NCBI RefSeq assembly: GCF_001654455.1 | Contig: NZ_CP015772.1 | Span: 558,001 to 622,000, forward strand | Origin: Niabella ginsenosidivorans | GTDB taxonomy: Bacteria; Bacteroidota; Bacteroidia; Chitinophagales; Chitinophagaceae | DNA: 64,000 nt | Direction: 5' to 3' | In this document: positions 1-9,554 of the stretch, piece after piece | How the letters are laid out: each line of letters starts with the position of its first letter | Position numbering within the stretch: position 1 is the stretch's first letter | Notes under the pieces: generated by a model | Databases searched by the model: none | What the model was told of the DNA's origin: nothing | Seen by the model: the letters and a program-made list of their open reading frames with translations, nothing else | Program-made: the position numbers and the translations under genes

Positions 1-57
1 CCTGTAAGGGCGGCCTATTTGACGCAGTTTGGAAAGTTTAAGTGGCTGGAGAATTAA
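1..57 (+). CDS. C-terminal end of an unidentified protein (partial)
   Basis: Frame 1 is open from the window edge and ends in TAA at 55-57, giving 18 codons that end in KFKWLEN. The codons look like real coding sequence, but the piece is too short to assign to a family. It converges on the minus-strand PspC-like gene. No clear terminator is visible between the two. Confidence 0.4.
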   Translation, partial: PVRAAYLTQFGKFKWLEN

Positions 58-167
58 AGTAGCCAACACAGCCCAATATATTTTTGGAATAGGTATTCTC
101 AATGCCGTTGCATTTTCAGGTAGACCCGGAATAAATCAATGCGAAAGAAAAATAGCAGTTCTCAATG

Positions 168-389
168 CTACAAATAATACCAGGGGTTTCTTTTAGAAGA
201 ATGGATATAGTTTTTTACATTTCTGAAAAAGGCCAGTACCAGGTAAATAATAATGGGAGAGCCCATTGTTAAAACAGAAGTATAAATAAAATACTGGCGG
301 ATGCGGCTGGGAGAAATACTCAACCGGTTCCCTATTGAGGAACAAACACCAAAGGCGTTCCACTCAACAAAGCTTTTAAGACGGTTCAT
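168..389 (-). CDS. PspC-domain small membrane protein
   Basis: A protein of about 73 residues carrying the PspC pattern: a short amphipathic start, then FGVCSSIGNRL, a stretch resembling SPSRIRQYFIYTSVLT, and one hydrophobic membrane segment (about residues 38-58) followed by a basic tail. PspC-domain proteins sit in the inner membrane and are linked to envelope stress; in Bacteroidota many are stand-alone genes of this size, and their role is poorly known. The frame is open ten codons further upstream (to 419), but a good TAATTTTG -7 element covers 417-424, so a start there would lie inside the promoter. The ATG at 387-389 fits both the promoter and the family start. Confidence 0.75.
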   Translation of the reverse strand: MNRLKSFVEWNAFGVCSSIGNRLSISPSRIRQYFIYTSVLTMGSPIIIYLVLAFFRNVKNYIHSSKRNPWYYL

Positions 390-416
390 AGTTAGTAAAT
401 CTGAAATGGAATACCG

Positions 417-447
417 CAAAATTATCTAATATTCATTGAAATGACAA
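417..447 (-). promoter_or_regulatory. Bacteroidota-type promoter for the PspC-like gene
   Basis: On the minus strand TTG (445-447) is followed after 20 nt by TAATTTTG (417-424), a perfect match to the TAnnTTTG -7 consensus of the Bacteroidota primary sigma factor. Transcription would begin near 409, about 20 nt before the chosen ATG. Confidence 0.5.
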
Positions 448-784
448 TTTTGGCCCTTTAAAACCGTCAAAAAATTGTAAATTTGCGCCATTCCGATACG
501 GGATAATGATGTATATAACGATTTTGAAAATGGTATAAGAGCAGCAATATGTGTTAGAGGAAAGCTGTTTACATTTTAGCAAAAAATAATATACGTTTAT
601 TTTCGCAATCGGCAGATGACCTGCAGCGCACGGCATAGACTCTGTTGATTTTCGCCCGGCAGGGTATCCATGCAGGGGGCGCTACGGCGAAACGGCTCTT
701 TTGCAATTTACACAGGCTGGTAAAGAAAAAATGGCAGTATCAGCTACCGTTTTAAAAAACTGCCTTTAACAGTGAAAAATGATT
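448..784. other. Spacer between the PspC-like gene and acnB
   Basis: This divergent spacer has no convincing gene. A 67-codon minus-strand frame inside it has neither recognisable protein sequence nor a family match. No clear -33/-7 pair was found for acnB. The stretch before the acnB start is A-rich and lacks a Shine-Dalgarno sequence, as is usual in this phylum. Confidence 0.4.
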
Positions 785-3556
785 ATGAGTATTTATAACG
801 ATTATATTAAAGAAATCGAAGAAAGAAAAGAGCAGGGGCTTCATCCGAAGCCGATTGATAGTGCAGAATTGCTAAGCGAAATTATTACACAAATCAAGGA
901 TTTGGATAATCCCCGTCGGCAAGATGCCCTTAAATTCTTTATTTATAACACCCTGCCGGGTACTACTCCCGCTGCCGGTGTAAAAGCAAAATTCTTAAAG
1001 GAAATCATTCTTGGTGCAGTAGTAGTTAAAGAAATTACGCCTGCTTTTGCTTTTGAGTTATTATCACATATGAAGGGTGGCCCTTCCATTGAAGTGTTGC
1101 TTGATTTAGCGCTGGGGGCTGATACCGCTATTGCTCAGGAAGCGGCAAATGTTCTTAAAACACAGGTATTTCTTTATGAAGCAGATACAGACCGTCTGAA
1201 GGAAGCATTCAAAAGCGGTAATGCAATTGCTAAAGAAATTCTGGAAAGCTATGCACGGGCTGAGTTCTTTACTAAATTACCGGAGGTGCCTGAAGAAATT
1301 AAGGTAGTTACTTTCATAGCCGGTGAAGGTGATATTTCAACGGATCTGCTCTCTCCAGGTAATCAGGCGCACTCCCGTTCTGACAGGGAATTGCATGGTA
1401 AGTGTATGATTACTCCCAAGGTGCAAAGTGAAATCAGGGCATTACAGGCACAGCATCCTGACGCAAGTGTGATGTTGATTGCGGAGAAAGGTACTATGGG
1501 AGTAGGGTCTTCAAGAATGTCTGGTGTAAACAACGTGGCGCTTTGGACGGGTAAACAGGCAAGCCCGTACGTGCCGTTCGTTAATATTGCTCCGATCGTT
1601 GCGGGAACAAATGGTATTTCGCCGATCTTCCTCACTACTGTTGACGTTACCGGCGGTATCGGCATCGATCTTAAAAACTGGGTAAAAAAACTGGATGCAG
1701 CTGGCAAACCCGTATTGAATGAAAAAGGCGAACCGGTTCTGGAAGAAGTTTATTCTGTTGCCACGGGAACGGTTCTTACGATCAATACAAAGAAAAAGAA
1801 ATTGTATAATGGCAACCGGGAGCTGATTGACATTTCCAGGTCGCTCACTCCCCAGAAAATGGAATTCATAAAAGCCGGTGGTTCTTATGCAGTGGTATTC
1901 GGTAAAAAAATCCAGACATTTGCCGCAAAAACACTGGGCATCGATACCCCGGCTGTATTTGCCCCGTCAAAGGAAATTTCTATTGAAGGGCAGGGGTTAA
2001 CAGCAGTTGAAAAAATATTCAACAGAAACGCGGTAGGTGTAACCCCGGGTAAAGTGTTACACGCCGGCTCGGATGTCCGTGTAGAAGTAAATATCGTAGG
2101 CTCACAGGATACAACCGGGCTGATGACTGCCCAGGAACTGGAAGCTATGGCCGCTACAGTGATTTCTCCGATCGTAGATGGAGCCTACCAATCCGGCTGT
2201 CATACGGCTTCTGTATGGGATAAGAAAGCACAGGCAAATATTCCGAAACTGATGAAATTCATGAATGAATTCGGTTTGATCACTGCCCGTGACCCCAAAG
2301 GCGTTTATCATTCAATGACTGATGTCATTCACAAGGTGCTGAATGATATGACAGTAGACGAATGGGCAATCATCATTGGCGGGGATTCTCATACAAGAAT
2401 GTCAAAAGGTGTTGCTTTTGGGGCAGATTCAGGAACCGTTGCGCTTGCGTTGGCCACAGGCGAAGCATCCATGCCGATTCCCGAATCAGTGAAGGTCACT
2501 TTCAAGGGAAAAATGAAAGACCACATGGATTTCCGTGATGTGGTGCATGCTACACAGGCTCAAATGCTTCAGCAATTTGGCGGGGAAAACGTATTCCAGG
2601 GCAGGATCATTGAGGTGCACATCGGAACGCTTCCTGCTGATCAGGCATTCACCTTTACAGACTGGACAGCAGAAATGAAGGCAAAGGCTTCCATCTGTAT
2701 TTCCCAGGATGACACCTTGATTGAATCACTGGAGATAGCCAAAAGCAGGCTCCGGATCATGATCGGCAGGGGCATGGATAACGGGAAACAGGTGCTGCAG
2801 GGCCTGATTAACAAAGCAGATAAGCGGATTGCAGAAATTAAATCAGGTGAAAAGCCGGCACTGACTCCGGATGCAAATGCCAGGTATTATGCAGAAGTAG
2901 TGATTGACCTGGATGTGATTGATGAACCGATGATTGCCGACCCGGACGTTAACAATGAAGATGTTTCAAAAAGATATACACACGATACGATCAGGGAACT
3001 TTCTTACTACGGAGGAGCAAAAAAAGTGGATCTGGGGTTTGTTGGTTCCTGTATGGTGCACAAAGGCGATTTGAAAATTGTTTCTCAAATGCTCCGGAAC
3101 CTGGAAGAGCAGCAGGGTAAGGTAGAATTCCATGCACCGCTTGTAGTGGCAGCGCCAACTTATAATATCATTGATGAACTGAAACAGGAGGGGGATTGGG
3201 AATTACTGGAGAAGTATTCGGGATTTGAGTTTAGTGATCTTTTGCCTAAAAAAACAGCCCGCACAGCGTACGAGAATATGATGTATCTGGAGCGCCCGGG
3301 TTGTAACCTTTGCATGGGGAACCAGGAAAAAGCAGCAAAGGGAGATACCGTAATGGCAACCTCGACCCGCCTTTTCCAGGGAAGAGTGGTTGAAGATTCC
3401 GAGCGTAAAAAGGGAGAGTCCCTGCTTGCATCCACGCCCGTTGTCGTCCTGTCTGCCATTCTTGGGCGCATTCCAAGCATAGAGGAATATAAAACAGCAG
3501 TGGCAGGTATTAATCTGACGAAATTTGCACCTGCTTCCAAACAGCTGGTAGGATAG
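785..3556 (+). CDS. acnB: Aconitate hydratase B (bifunctional aconitase / 2-methylisocitrate dehydratase)
   Basis: AcnB interconverts citrate and isocitrate via cis-aconitate in the TCA cycle, and in many bacteria also hydrates 2-methyl-cis-aconitate. The order is that of AcnB, with an N-terminal HEAT-like domain (about residues 1-160), then the swivel domain, then the catalytic domains. The [4Fe-4S] ligands are visible as GSCM (Cys756) and RPGCNLCMGNQ (Cys840, Cys843), counted from 785. At about 923 residues it is longer than E. coli AcnB (about 865), as seen in Bacteroidota. The frame opens at 779 with Met-Ile-Met-Ser; the second Met (785) better matches the family start MSIYNDYIKEI, but two extra residues cannot be excluded. 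It is followed 57 nt later by a second, unrelated-type aconitase, probably in the same transcript. Confidence 0.97.
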   Translation: MSIYNDYIKEIEERKEQGLHPKPIDSAELLSEIITQIKDLDNPRRQDALKFFIYNTLPGTTPAAGVKAKFLKEIILGAVVVKEITPAFAFELLSHMKGGPSIEVLLDLALGADTAIAQEAANVLKTQVFLYEADTDRLKEAFKSGNAIAKEILESYARAEFFTKLPEVPEEIKVVTFIAGEGDISTDLLSPGNQAHSRSDRELHGKCMITPKVQSEIRALQAQHPDASVMLIAEKGTMGVGSSRMSGVNNVALWTGKQASPYVPFVNIAPIVAGTNGISPIFLTTVDVTGGIGIDLKNWVKKLDAAGKPVLNEKGEPVLEEVYSVATGTVLTINTKKKKLYNGNRELIDISRSLTPQKMEFIKAGGSYAVVFGKKIQTFAAKTLGIDTPAVFAPSKEISIEGQGLTAVEKIFNRNAVGVTPGKVLHAGSDVRVEVNIVGSQDTTGLMTAQELEAMAATVISPIVDGAYQSGCHTASVWDKKAQANIPKLMKFMNEFGLITARDPKGVYHSMTDVIHKVLNDMTVDEWAIIIGGDSHTRMSKGVAFGADSGTVALALATGEASMPIPESVKVTFKGKMKDHMDFRDVVHATQAQMLQQFGGENVFQGRIIEVHIGTLPADQAFTFTDWTAEMKAKASICISQDDTLIESLEIAKSRLRIMIGRGMDNGKQVLQGLINKADKRIAEIKSGEKPALTPDANARYYAEVVIDLDVIDEPMIADPDVNNEDVSKRYTHDTIRELSYYGGAKKVDLGFVGSCMVHKGDLKIVSQMLRNLEEQQGKVEFHAPLVVAAPTYNIIDELKQEGDWELLEKYSGFEFSDLLPKKTARTAYENMMYLERPGCNLCMGNQEKAAKGDTVMATSTRLFQGRVVEDSERKKGESLLASTPVVVLSAILGRIPSIEEYKTAVAGINLTKFAPASKQLVG

Positions 3557-3613
3557 TTTTTGATGCTTCCATTGTTGAAAATGTTGAACGTATAATATTT
3601 AAACTTAAGTATT

Positions 3614-5881
3614 ATGGCATTCGATTTTGATTTGATTAAAAGGGTATATGCGGATTTTGAAAATCGTATAAATAGCGCCCGGAAATTTGTAAATAAGCCG
3701 CTTACATTTACCGAAAAAGTATTATATGCACATCTTGCCCAGCCGGTAACCAAAGCCTATGAGCGCGGTGTGGATTATGTTGATTTTGCACCTGACCGTG
3801 TAGCCATGCAGGATGCTACGGCCCAAATGGCATTATTGCAGTTTATGCAGGCGGGGCGCAAAAGGGTAGCTGTGCCTTCCACGGTGCATTGCGACCACCT
3901 GATTATGGCGCAGACAGGTGCGGAAAAAGACCTGACCGTTGCCAAAAAAGAAAGCAGCGAAGTATTTGATTTTCTTTCTTCTGTATCTAATAAATACGGG
4001 ATCGGTTTCTGGAAACCGGGAGCGGGCATTATACACCAGGTAGTACTGGAAAATTACGCCTTCCCCGGGGGAATGATGATTGGTACCGATAGCCACACCG
4101 TAAATGCCGGCGGTTTGGGAATGATTGCCATAGGTGTGGGCGGGGCAGATGCCTGTGATGTGATGAGCGGCCTTCCCTGGGAGCTGAAAATGCCAAAGCT
4201 GATCGGGATAAAGCTGACCGGAAAATTGAACGGCTGGACGGCTCCGAAGGATGTAATCCTGAAGGTAGCCGGTATCTTAACTGTAAAAGGTGGTACAGGC
4301 TGTATTGTGGAGTATTTTGGAGAAGGCGCGCAGGCATTAAGCTGTACCGGTAAAGGAACCATCTGTAATATGGGTGCGGAGATTGGTGCCACTACTTCTA
4401 CGTTTGCATATGACGACAGTATGAGCCGTTACCTTAAGGCTACAGGACGTGAGGATGTGGCCGCCGCAGCAGATGCCATTAAAGAACAACTGACGGCAGA
4501 CCCGGAAGTATACGCAAACCCCGGACAATACTTTGATCAGGTCATCGAGATCAGCCTGGATGAACTGGAACCTCATCTGAACGGGCCGTTCACCCCGGAT
4601 CTGGCAACACCGGTCTCAAAAATGAAGGAAGCTGCTGCTGCAAACGAATGGCCTACAAAGGTAGAAGTGGGCCTCATCGGCAGTTGTACCAATTCTTCCT
4701 ATGAAGACATCAGCCGCGCGGTATCATTGGCAAAGCAGGTAAATGAAAAGGGCCTGAAAACAAAAGCCGAATTTACAATCACCCCCGGCTCTGAACAGGT
4801 GCGCTATACTATTGCGCGGGATGGTTTTCTGGATACGTTTGCCAATATAGGCGCAACTGTATTTGCAAATGCCTGCGGGCCCTGCATTGGTATGTGGAAC
4901 CGTTTGGGTGCAGATAAGCAGGAAAAGAATACCATTGTGCATTCTTTCAACAGGAACTTTGCAAAACGCGCAGATGGCAACCCCAACACCTTTGCCTTTG
5001 TTGCTTCACCGGAACTGGTGACTGCCCTGGCCATTGCGGGAGACCTTACCTTTAATCCGCTTACAGATACTTTGATCAATGAAAAAGGAGAGACTGTAAA
5101 GCTGGATCCGCCAACGGGTGATGAACTGCCTGTCAAAGGCTTTGCAGTAGATGACCCGGGCTACCAGCCTCCGGCTGCGGATGGCTCCGGAGTGGTTGTA
5201 AAAGTGGCTCCGGACAGCAACCGTTTACAATTGCTGGATCCGTTTCCGGAATGGGAGGGTACTGATCTGAAAGGATTGAAGCTGCTGATTAAGGCGAAAG
5301 GGAAATGTACCACTGACCATATTTCCATGGCTGGGCCCTGGTTAAAATTCCGCGGGCACCTGGACAATATTTCCAACAACCTGCTGATCGGGGCAGTGAA
5401 CTTCTTTAATGATAAAACCGATAATGTAAAAAATCAGCTGACCGGTAAATATGGCCCCGTGCCGGCTACACAGCGTGCCTACAAGGCCGCCGGCATCGGC
5501 ACCATCATTGTGGGCGATGAGAACTATGGAGAGGGCAGCAGCCGGGAACATGCCGCTATGGAGCCCCGTCATTTGGGAGCACGTGCAGTGCTGGTAAAAT
5601 CCTTTGCGCGCATTCATGAAACCAACCTGAAAAAGCAGGGAATGCTGGCGTTAACCTTCGTGAATAAGGAAGATTATGACCGTATTCTGGAAGATGACAC
5701 AATCGACATCATTGGGCTTACGGAGTTTGCCCCCGGCAAACCTCTGCAAATTGTGTTGCATCATGCCGATGGCGTAATCGAAACCTTTGATGTCAATCAT
5801 TCTTATAATGAGCAGCAGATCGAATGGTTTAAAGCAGGCGCTGCGCTGAACATTATCCGCAGGGAATTTGCTGCCAAGTAA
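3614..5881 (+). CDS. Aconitate hydratase, mitochondrial type
   Basis: A second TCA-cycle aconitase of 755 residues that matches the size and layout of the mitochondrial enzyme rather than bacterial AcnA (about 890). The three iron-sulfur cysteines fall at 358 ([10 protein letters not shown]), 421 and 424 (ACGPCIG), the same numbers as in mammalian mitochondrial aconitase. Further hallmarks are [12 protein letters not shown] near residue 160 and [10 protein letters not shown] in the C-terminal swivel domain. It lies 57 nt after acnB, in the same direction, and is closed by a strong terminator, so the two were probably transcribed together. Having both types suggests division of labour (for example oxidative stability versus main flux), which is inference. 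The gene symbol is left open because acn and acnA are both used for this type. Confidence 0.96.
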   Translation: MAFDFDLIKRVYADFENRINSARKFVNKPLTFTEKVLYAHLAQPVTKAYERGVDYVDFAPDRVAMQDATAQMALLQFMQAGRKRVAVPSTVHCDHLIMAQTGAEKDLTVAKKESSEVFDFLSSVSNKYGIGFWKPGAGIIHQVVLENYAFPGGMMIGTDSHTVNAGGLGMIAIGVGGADACDVMSGLPWELKMPKLIGIKLTGKLNGWTAPKDVILKVAGILTVKGGTGCIVEYFGEGAQALSCTGKGTICNMGAEIGATTSTFAYDDSMSRYLKATGREDVAAAADAIKEQLTADPEVYANPGQYFDQVIEISLDELEPHLNGPFTPDLATPVSKMKEAAAANEWPTKVEVGLIGSCTNSSYEDISRAVSLAKQVNEKGLKTKAEFTITPGSEQVRYTIARDGFLDTFANIGATVFANACGPCIGMWNRLGADKQEKNTIVHSFNRNFAKRADGNPNTFAFVASPELVTALAIAGDLTFNPLTDTLINEKGETVKLDPPTGDELPVKGFAVDDPGYQPPAADGSGVVVKVAPDSNRLQLLDPFPEWEGTDLKGLKLLIKAKGKCTTDHISMAGPWLKFRGHLDNISNNLLIGAVNFFNDKTDNVKNQLTGKYGPVPATQRAYKAAGIGTIIVGDENYGEGSSREHAAMEPRHLGARAVLVKSFARIHETNLKKQGMLALTFVNKEDYDRILEDDTIDIIGLTEFAPGKPLQIVLHHADGVIETFDVNHSYNEQQIEWFKAGAALNIIRREFAAK

Positions 5882-5918
5882 AATGAAATTTTAAAAGAGC
5901 TTATAAATAGAAGTAGCA

Positions 5919-5940
5919 CGGCCCCATCGGGGCCGTTTTT
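5919..5940 (+). terminator. Rho-independent terminator after the aconitase pair
   Basis: CGGCCCC (5919-5925), loop ATC, and GGGGCCG (5929-5935) form a perfect 7-bp GC-rich stem followed directly by TTTTT. It lies 38 nt after the aconitase stop. Confidence 0.9.
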
Positions 5941-6068
5941 ATTACCTATTGCTTCTTTTAAAGGCAAGATTATAAAACGGAAAAAATAGCTGCCTGTTGC
6001 GTTACCGTTTATTGTTTCGTTCTATATAGCTGTAAACTGTTTTAAATACCTGTAACCGGACAAACAGA

Positions 6069-6593
6069 ATGAAAACCATTAGTATACTATTCAGCTGGCT
6101 ATTACCAGTATTGCTGTTCAGTGCCTGTCAAAAAAGAGAAGACAGCCAAAAAGGATATGATTATGTGGAAGCATATAAAAACAGTTTATCCGTTCCGGTA
6201 GAGCTGCACAGGGGAGCCGTTTGGAACAAGTCGGCCGATAAGGACACCCTTGTTTTTATTGATACGATCAAAATTGCTCCCGGAGCTGTCTATGAAAAAA
6301 CGCAGTTTGTTTGTACAGATAATTGCGGGGACAGGCTGTATAATGTGGCTAAAACAAGTGTTGTTGAGATCAGAAGCCTGGCAAAAATCTATATCGGAGA
6401 AAAACAAAGAAGCGATACCGCATGCAACACCTGGCGTTATTTTCACCGGAACGATCCTGTTCCCGGTAGCTGCACAAATAATGTTCCCAATATTTATAAC
6501 CCGGACCGCTGGTCTGCTACGCAGGATGCCGCAGGCAACATAGTAAGGCGGGAGTATGTTTTTAATGAAGAAGACCTTCAGTCGGCAAAATAA
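6069..6593 (+). CDS. Small secreted lipoprotein, function unknown
   Basis: A 174-residue protein starting MKTISILFSWLLPVLLFSAC: a short basic start, a hydrophobic core and the lipobox LFSAC with lipidation Cys20. This predicts export and anchoring by signal peptidase II. The mature part is polar with four further cysteines (in CTDNCG, TACNT and GSCTN) that could form disulfides in the periplasm or at the surface. No family is recognised. It stands alone between the aconitase terminator and the convergent ychF. Confidence 0.7.
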   Translation: MKTISILFSWLLPVLLFSACQKREDSQKGYDYVEAYKNSLSVPVELHRGAVWNKSADKDTLVFIDTIKIAPGAVYEKTQFVCTDNCGDRLYNVAKTSVVEIRSLAKIYIGEKQRSDTACNTWRYFHRNDPVPGSCTNNVPNIYNPDRWSATQDAAGNIVRREYVFNEEDLQSAK

Positions 6594-6707
6594 ATTTAAG
6601 AAAAACGCCAATGGTAGCAGCGCTCACAGATGCAAAACGCTGAATGCTGAAAACGGCTGCCTGGTAACCCGCATCTCAACCCATAACGCCCAGTTTTCAA
6701 CGCCCAA

Positions 6708-7805
6708 TCACACATTAAAACGGAAATGCATAATGTCGCCATCCTTTACCAGGTATTCTTTTCCTTCAATACGCAGCCTGCCGGCGTCACGGGCGCCTGC
6801 TTCTGACCGGTATTGTACAAAATCGTCATAAGAGATCACCTCGGCTTTGATAAAGCCTTTTTCAAAATCAGTATGGATCACGCCGGCACATTGCGGGGCC
6901 TTCCAGCCGTCATGGAAGGTCCAGGCACGCACTTCCTGTACGCCGGCTGTGAAGTAGGTTTTTAAACCCAGCAGTTTGTATGCAGAACGGATCAGGCGAT
7001 CCAGTGCCGGTTCCTCCATCTGGTATTCTTCCATAAACAGCGCCTTATCATCCGGGTCCTCCATTTCAGCGATCTGCGCCTCAATGGAATTGTTCATTAT
7101 AATCACCTCCGCGTTCTCATTTTTTACGGCTTCCTTTAATGCTTCTGAGAATGCATTGCCGGTATGCATGGATGCTTCGTCTACATTGGCCACATATAAA
7201 ACCGGTTTGTCTGTAAGCAGGAACAGTTCTGCTATGGCTGCTTTTTCTTCTTTGCTGATGTCCAGAGACCGGATGCTTTTTCCCTGCTCCAGGTGCGCCT
7301 TGCAACGCTGCAGTATCTCCACTTCTGCTTTTATTTTAGGATCGGTTTTCGCCTGCTTTTCTTTTTTCTGCAGTTGTTTTTCTACGCTGTCCAGGTCTTT
7401 CAGCTGCAGTTCAGTATCAATGATCTCTTTATCTGCCACAGGGTTGATGGCGCCTTCGTCACGCAGGATGTTTTCATCCTCAAAACAACGGATCACATGT
7501 ATAATAGCATCCACTTCCCTTATGTTTGCCAGGAATTTATTGCCCAGGCCTTCCCCCTTGCTGGCACCACGTACCAGGCCCGCAATGTCCACGATCTCGA
7601 TCTGGGTGGGCACCACTCTTTCCGGCTGTACCAGCCCGGTTAAAACATCCAGGCGCTCGTCCGGCACGTTCACCAGTCCCACATTGGGCTCAATAGTGCA
7701 GAAGCGGTAATTGCTTGCCTGTGCTTTTGCGCTGTTGCTGACTGCGTTGAATAAGGTCGATTTTCCTACATTGGGTAATCCTACAATACCTGCCTGTAAT
7801 GCCAT
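6708..7805 (-). CDS. ychF: Redox-regulated ATPase YchF (Obg family)
   Basis: YchF is a conserved P-loop NTPase that prefers ATP over GTP, binds ribosomes and affects stress and translation responses. All marks are visible: G1 GLPNVGKST (residues 8-16), G3 DIAGLV near residue 73, a coiled-coil insertion rich in Lys/Glu/Gln around residues 135-170, the unusual G4 NVDE instead of NKxD (the basis of ATP preference), and the C-terminal TGS domain ending KDGDIMHFRFNV. At 365 residues it is full length. The gene is monocistronic, converging on the lipoprotein gene, with a TACCTTTG promoter element about 100 nt upstream. Confidence 0.97.
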   Translation of the reverse strand: MALQAGIVGLPNVGKSTLFNAVSNSAKAQASNYRFCTIEPNVGLVNVPDERLDVLTGLVQPERVVPTQIEIVDIAGLVRGASKGEGLGNKFLANIREVDAIIHVIRCFEDENILRDEGAINPVADKEIIDTELQLKDLDSVEKQLQKKEKQAKTDPKIKAEVEILQRCKAHLEQGKSIRSLDISKEEKAAIAELFLLTDKPVLYVANVDEASMHTGNAFSEALKEAVKNENAEVIIMNNSIEAQIAEMEDPDDKALFMEEYQMEEPALDRLIRSAYKLLGLKTYFTAGVQEVRAWTFHDGWKAPQCAGVIHTDFEKGFIKAEVISYDDFVQYRSEAGARDAGRLRIEGKEYLVKDGDIMHFRFNV

Positions 7806-7810
7806 GTGTA

Positions 7811-7850
7811 TGAGTTATCAGTTATGAGTTATCAGTTATGAGTTATCAGA
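7811..7850. repeat. Short tandem repeat in the ychF leader
   Basis: The 14-bp unit TGAGTTATCAGTTA occurs about 2.8 times in a row, starting 6 nt from the ychF start codon (in the ychF 5' leader). It is followed by the imperfect palindrome CCTGATAGCTATCGGG. Copy number could vary by slippage. No function is apparent. Confidence 0.7.
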
Positions 7851-7905
7851 ATTCAGTCCCGGAAGTCCTGATAGCTATCGGGATCAGAAATCAATTTTTA
7901 GGGCG

Positions 7906-7913
7906 CAAAGGTA
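7906..7913 (-). promoter_or_regulatory. -7 promoter element for ychF
   Basis: On the minus strand TACCTTTG matches the Bacteroidota -7 consensus exactly. The -33 region 19 nt upstream reads TTTT instead of TTTG. Transcription would begin near 7899, leaving a leader of about 95 nt that contains the tandem repeat. Confidence 0.4.
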
Positions 7914-8002
7914 CAACTAATATCCCTGTTTTAAAATAATATACTAACTTTCAGCCTGTTTTTCATTAATGATTTCTTATTCTGTATTTTATATTTGTTT
8001 TA

Positions 8003-9406
8003 ATGGTACTGAGCAGGATTTGGTCGGCATTTATATTGATTGCATTAACAGTAGCCCTGGGAAGGTTTTTATTTCAACCCGGCCAGGAACAGATCTTCAG
8101 TCAGCTGGTAACGGGTAAAGGGGGCGATACCCTCGTGAGCCGCCAGGCAACTGCACAGGCTATTCCTGCAACTGTACAGTCCCGGATTTCGGCCAGCCAC
8201 CCGGTGGCTAACTGGAACGGGCTGAATGTTGCCAAAAATGCAGACGGAACCTTTCTTGTGTTTCAGTTGCAGGGCACCAATGGTGTTTTTGATACTACCA
8301 GGGATGCTGTGAACCTGTGCATCGGTCTTATCGGTATTATGGCGTTGTTCATGGGCTTTATGAATATAGCCGAAAAGGCGGGGGGCATCCGGTTTTTATC
8401 AAGGATCATCGGGCCGTTCTTTTCAAAGATATTTCCGGATGTACCTAAAGACCATCCTGCCATGGGCCATATGGTTATGAATTATTCCGCTAATTTATTG
8501 GGGTTAGATAACGCCGCCACTCCTTTTGGCATAAAGTCCATGGAAAGCCTGCAGGAATTAAATCCCAGTAAAGAAACAGCCAGCAATGCACAGATCATGT
8601 TTCTGTGCCTGCATGCATCGGGCTTAACATTAATACCCACCGTGATCATAGCAGACCGGGTGACCCTTAAATCGCAGTTTCCTACAGAAGTGTTTATTCC
8701 CTGCATGATTGCTACGTTTGTGGCTACCATTGCAGCATTGTTTATTGTGGCTGCCCGGCAAAAGATAAAAGTGTTTCAGCCAGTGATCATTCTATGGGTA
8801 ATGGGCATTACTGCCGTATTTACCGCGCTGATCCTGTATGTGCGGGTGCTGGATGCAAAGGGGGTTCAGTTGTTTTCCACTACATTGAGCAATGGCCTTA
8901 TTCTCCTCATTTTTTTACTGATCATACTGGGGGCCATCTATAAAAAAACAGCCATTTTTGATGATTTTATTGATGGTGCCAAAGGCGGATTTGAAACATC
9001 CGTGAGGATCATTCCTTACCTGGTAGGGCTGCTGATCGCCATCAGTATGCTGCGTAACAGTGGCGCTTTTGATTTTGTAATGGATGGTATTAAGTATGTG
9101 TTTCACCTGTGCGGGGGTGATCCCCGTATTGTAGATGCCCTGCCTACCGCGTTGTTAAAGCCGTTCAGCGGCAGCGGTGCACGGGCTATGATGATTGATA
9201 CGTTAAAAACACACGGCCCCGATTCTTTTGTAGGAAACCTTACTTCCGTATTCAGAGGGGCGGCAGATACTACTTTTTATATCATTGCCGTTTATTTTGG
9301 AGCCGTGGGTATTAAAAACACCCGTTATTCCGTGGGGGCAATGCTATTGGCTGACCTGGCAGGTGTGTTAACGGCAATAGCAGTAAGCTATTTGTTTTTT
9401 AAATAA
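8003..9406 (+). CDS. Fused SpmA/SpmB-type nucleoside-recognition (Gate) membrane protein
   Basis: A polytopic inner-membrane protein of 467 residues joining two Gate (nucleoside-recognition) domains, as found separately in the spore maturation proteins SpmA and SpmB. The SpmA-like half (about residues 95-230) contains MNYSANLLGLDNAATPFG and the SpmB-like half (about residues 315-467) contains KPFSGSGARAMM and FRGAADTTFYI, which are typical of the families. In non-sporulating bacteria the substrate is unknown; the fold suggests transport. The start at 8003 gives a clean N-terminal membrane segment. The end is marked by an inverted-repeat element only a few nucleotides downstream. Confidence 0.9.
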   Translation: MVLSRIWSAFILIALTVALGRFLFQPGQEQIFSQLVTGKGGDTLVSRQATAQAIPATVQSRISASHPVANWNGLNVAKNADGTFLVFQLQGTNGVFDTTRDAVNLCIGLIGIMALFMGFMNIAEKAGGIRFLSRIIGPFFSKIFPDVPKDHPAMGHMVMNYSANLLGLDNAATPFGIKSMESLQELNPSKETASNAQIMFLCLHASGLTLIPTVIIADRVTLKSQFPTEVFIPCMIATFVATIAALFIVAARQKIKVFQPVIILWVMGITAVFTALILYVRVLDAKGVQLFSTTLSNGLILLIFLLIILGAIYKKTAIFDDFIDGAKGGFETSVRIIPYLVGLLIAISMLRNSGAFDFVMDGIKYVFHLCGGDPRIVDALPTALLKPFSGSGARAMMIDTLKTHGPDSFVGNLTSVFRGAADTTFYIIAVYFGAVGIKNTRYSVGAMLLADLAGVLTAIAVSYLFFK

Positions 9407-9411
9407 AAAGG

Positions 9412-9531
9412 GGCTGTATCAAAAGTTCACTATTGTCTTGCTGAATTTATTTCAGCATCTGAATGATTCTCAATAGATGCTGAACCAAGTTCAGAACGAC
9501 ATTACGTTCTGAAATGACTTTTGATACAGCC
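9412..9531. repeat. Intergenic palindromic repeat element with 15-bp terminal inverted repeats
   Basis: GGCTGTATCAAAAGT (9412-9426) and its exact reverse complement (9517-9531) bound a 120-bp segment. The inside holds a second palindrome, TCAGCATCT paired with AGATGCTGA, and a third around GTTCAGAACG / CGTTCTGAA. The segment AATAGATGCTGAAC is shared, with changes, by the repeat-rich spacer at 16.9 kb, so this is a dispersed family member. It could act as a terminator for both flanking convergent genes. Confidence 0.7.
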
Positions 9532-9554
9532 TTTATAATTGAAAGGCTTAATGC

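Noticed and set aside
433-636. 67-codon minus-strand frame upstream of acnB
   Set aside because: Cys/Tyr/Ile-rich random-looking product overlapping the PspC promoter region.
6976-7710. Long open frame of 244 codons on the plus strand opposite ychF
   Set aside because: It is antisense to a perfectly conserved gene and its product is Ser/Thr-rich noise without family features.
7990-7997. TATATTTG directly before the SpmA/SpmB-like start as a promoter for leaderless translation
   Set aside because: It would start transcription at the ATG itself, and no -33 box lies at the right distance; the T/A-rich sequence makes chance likely.
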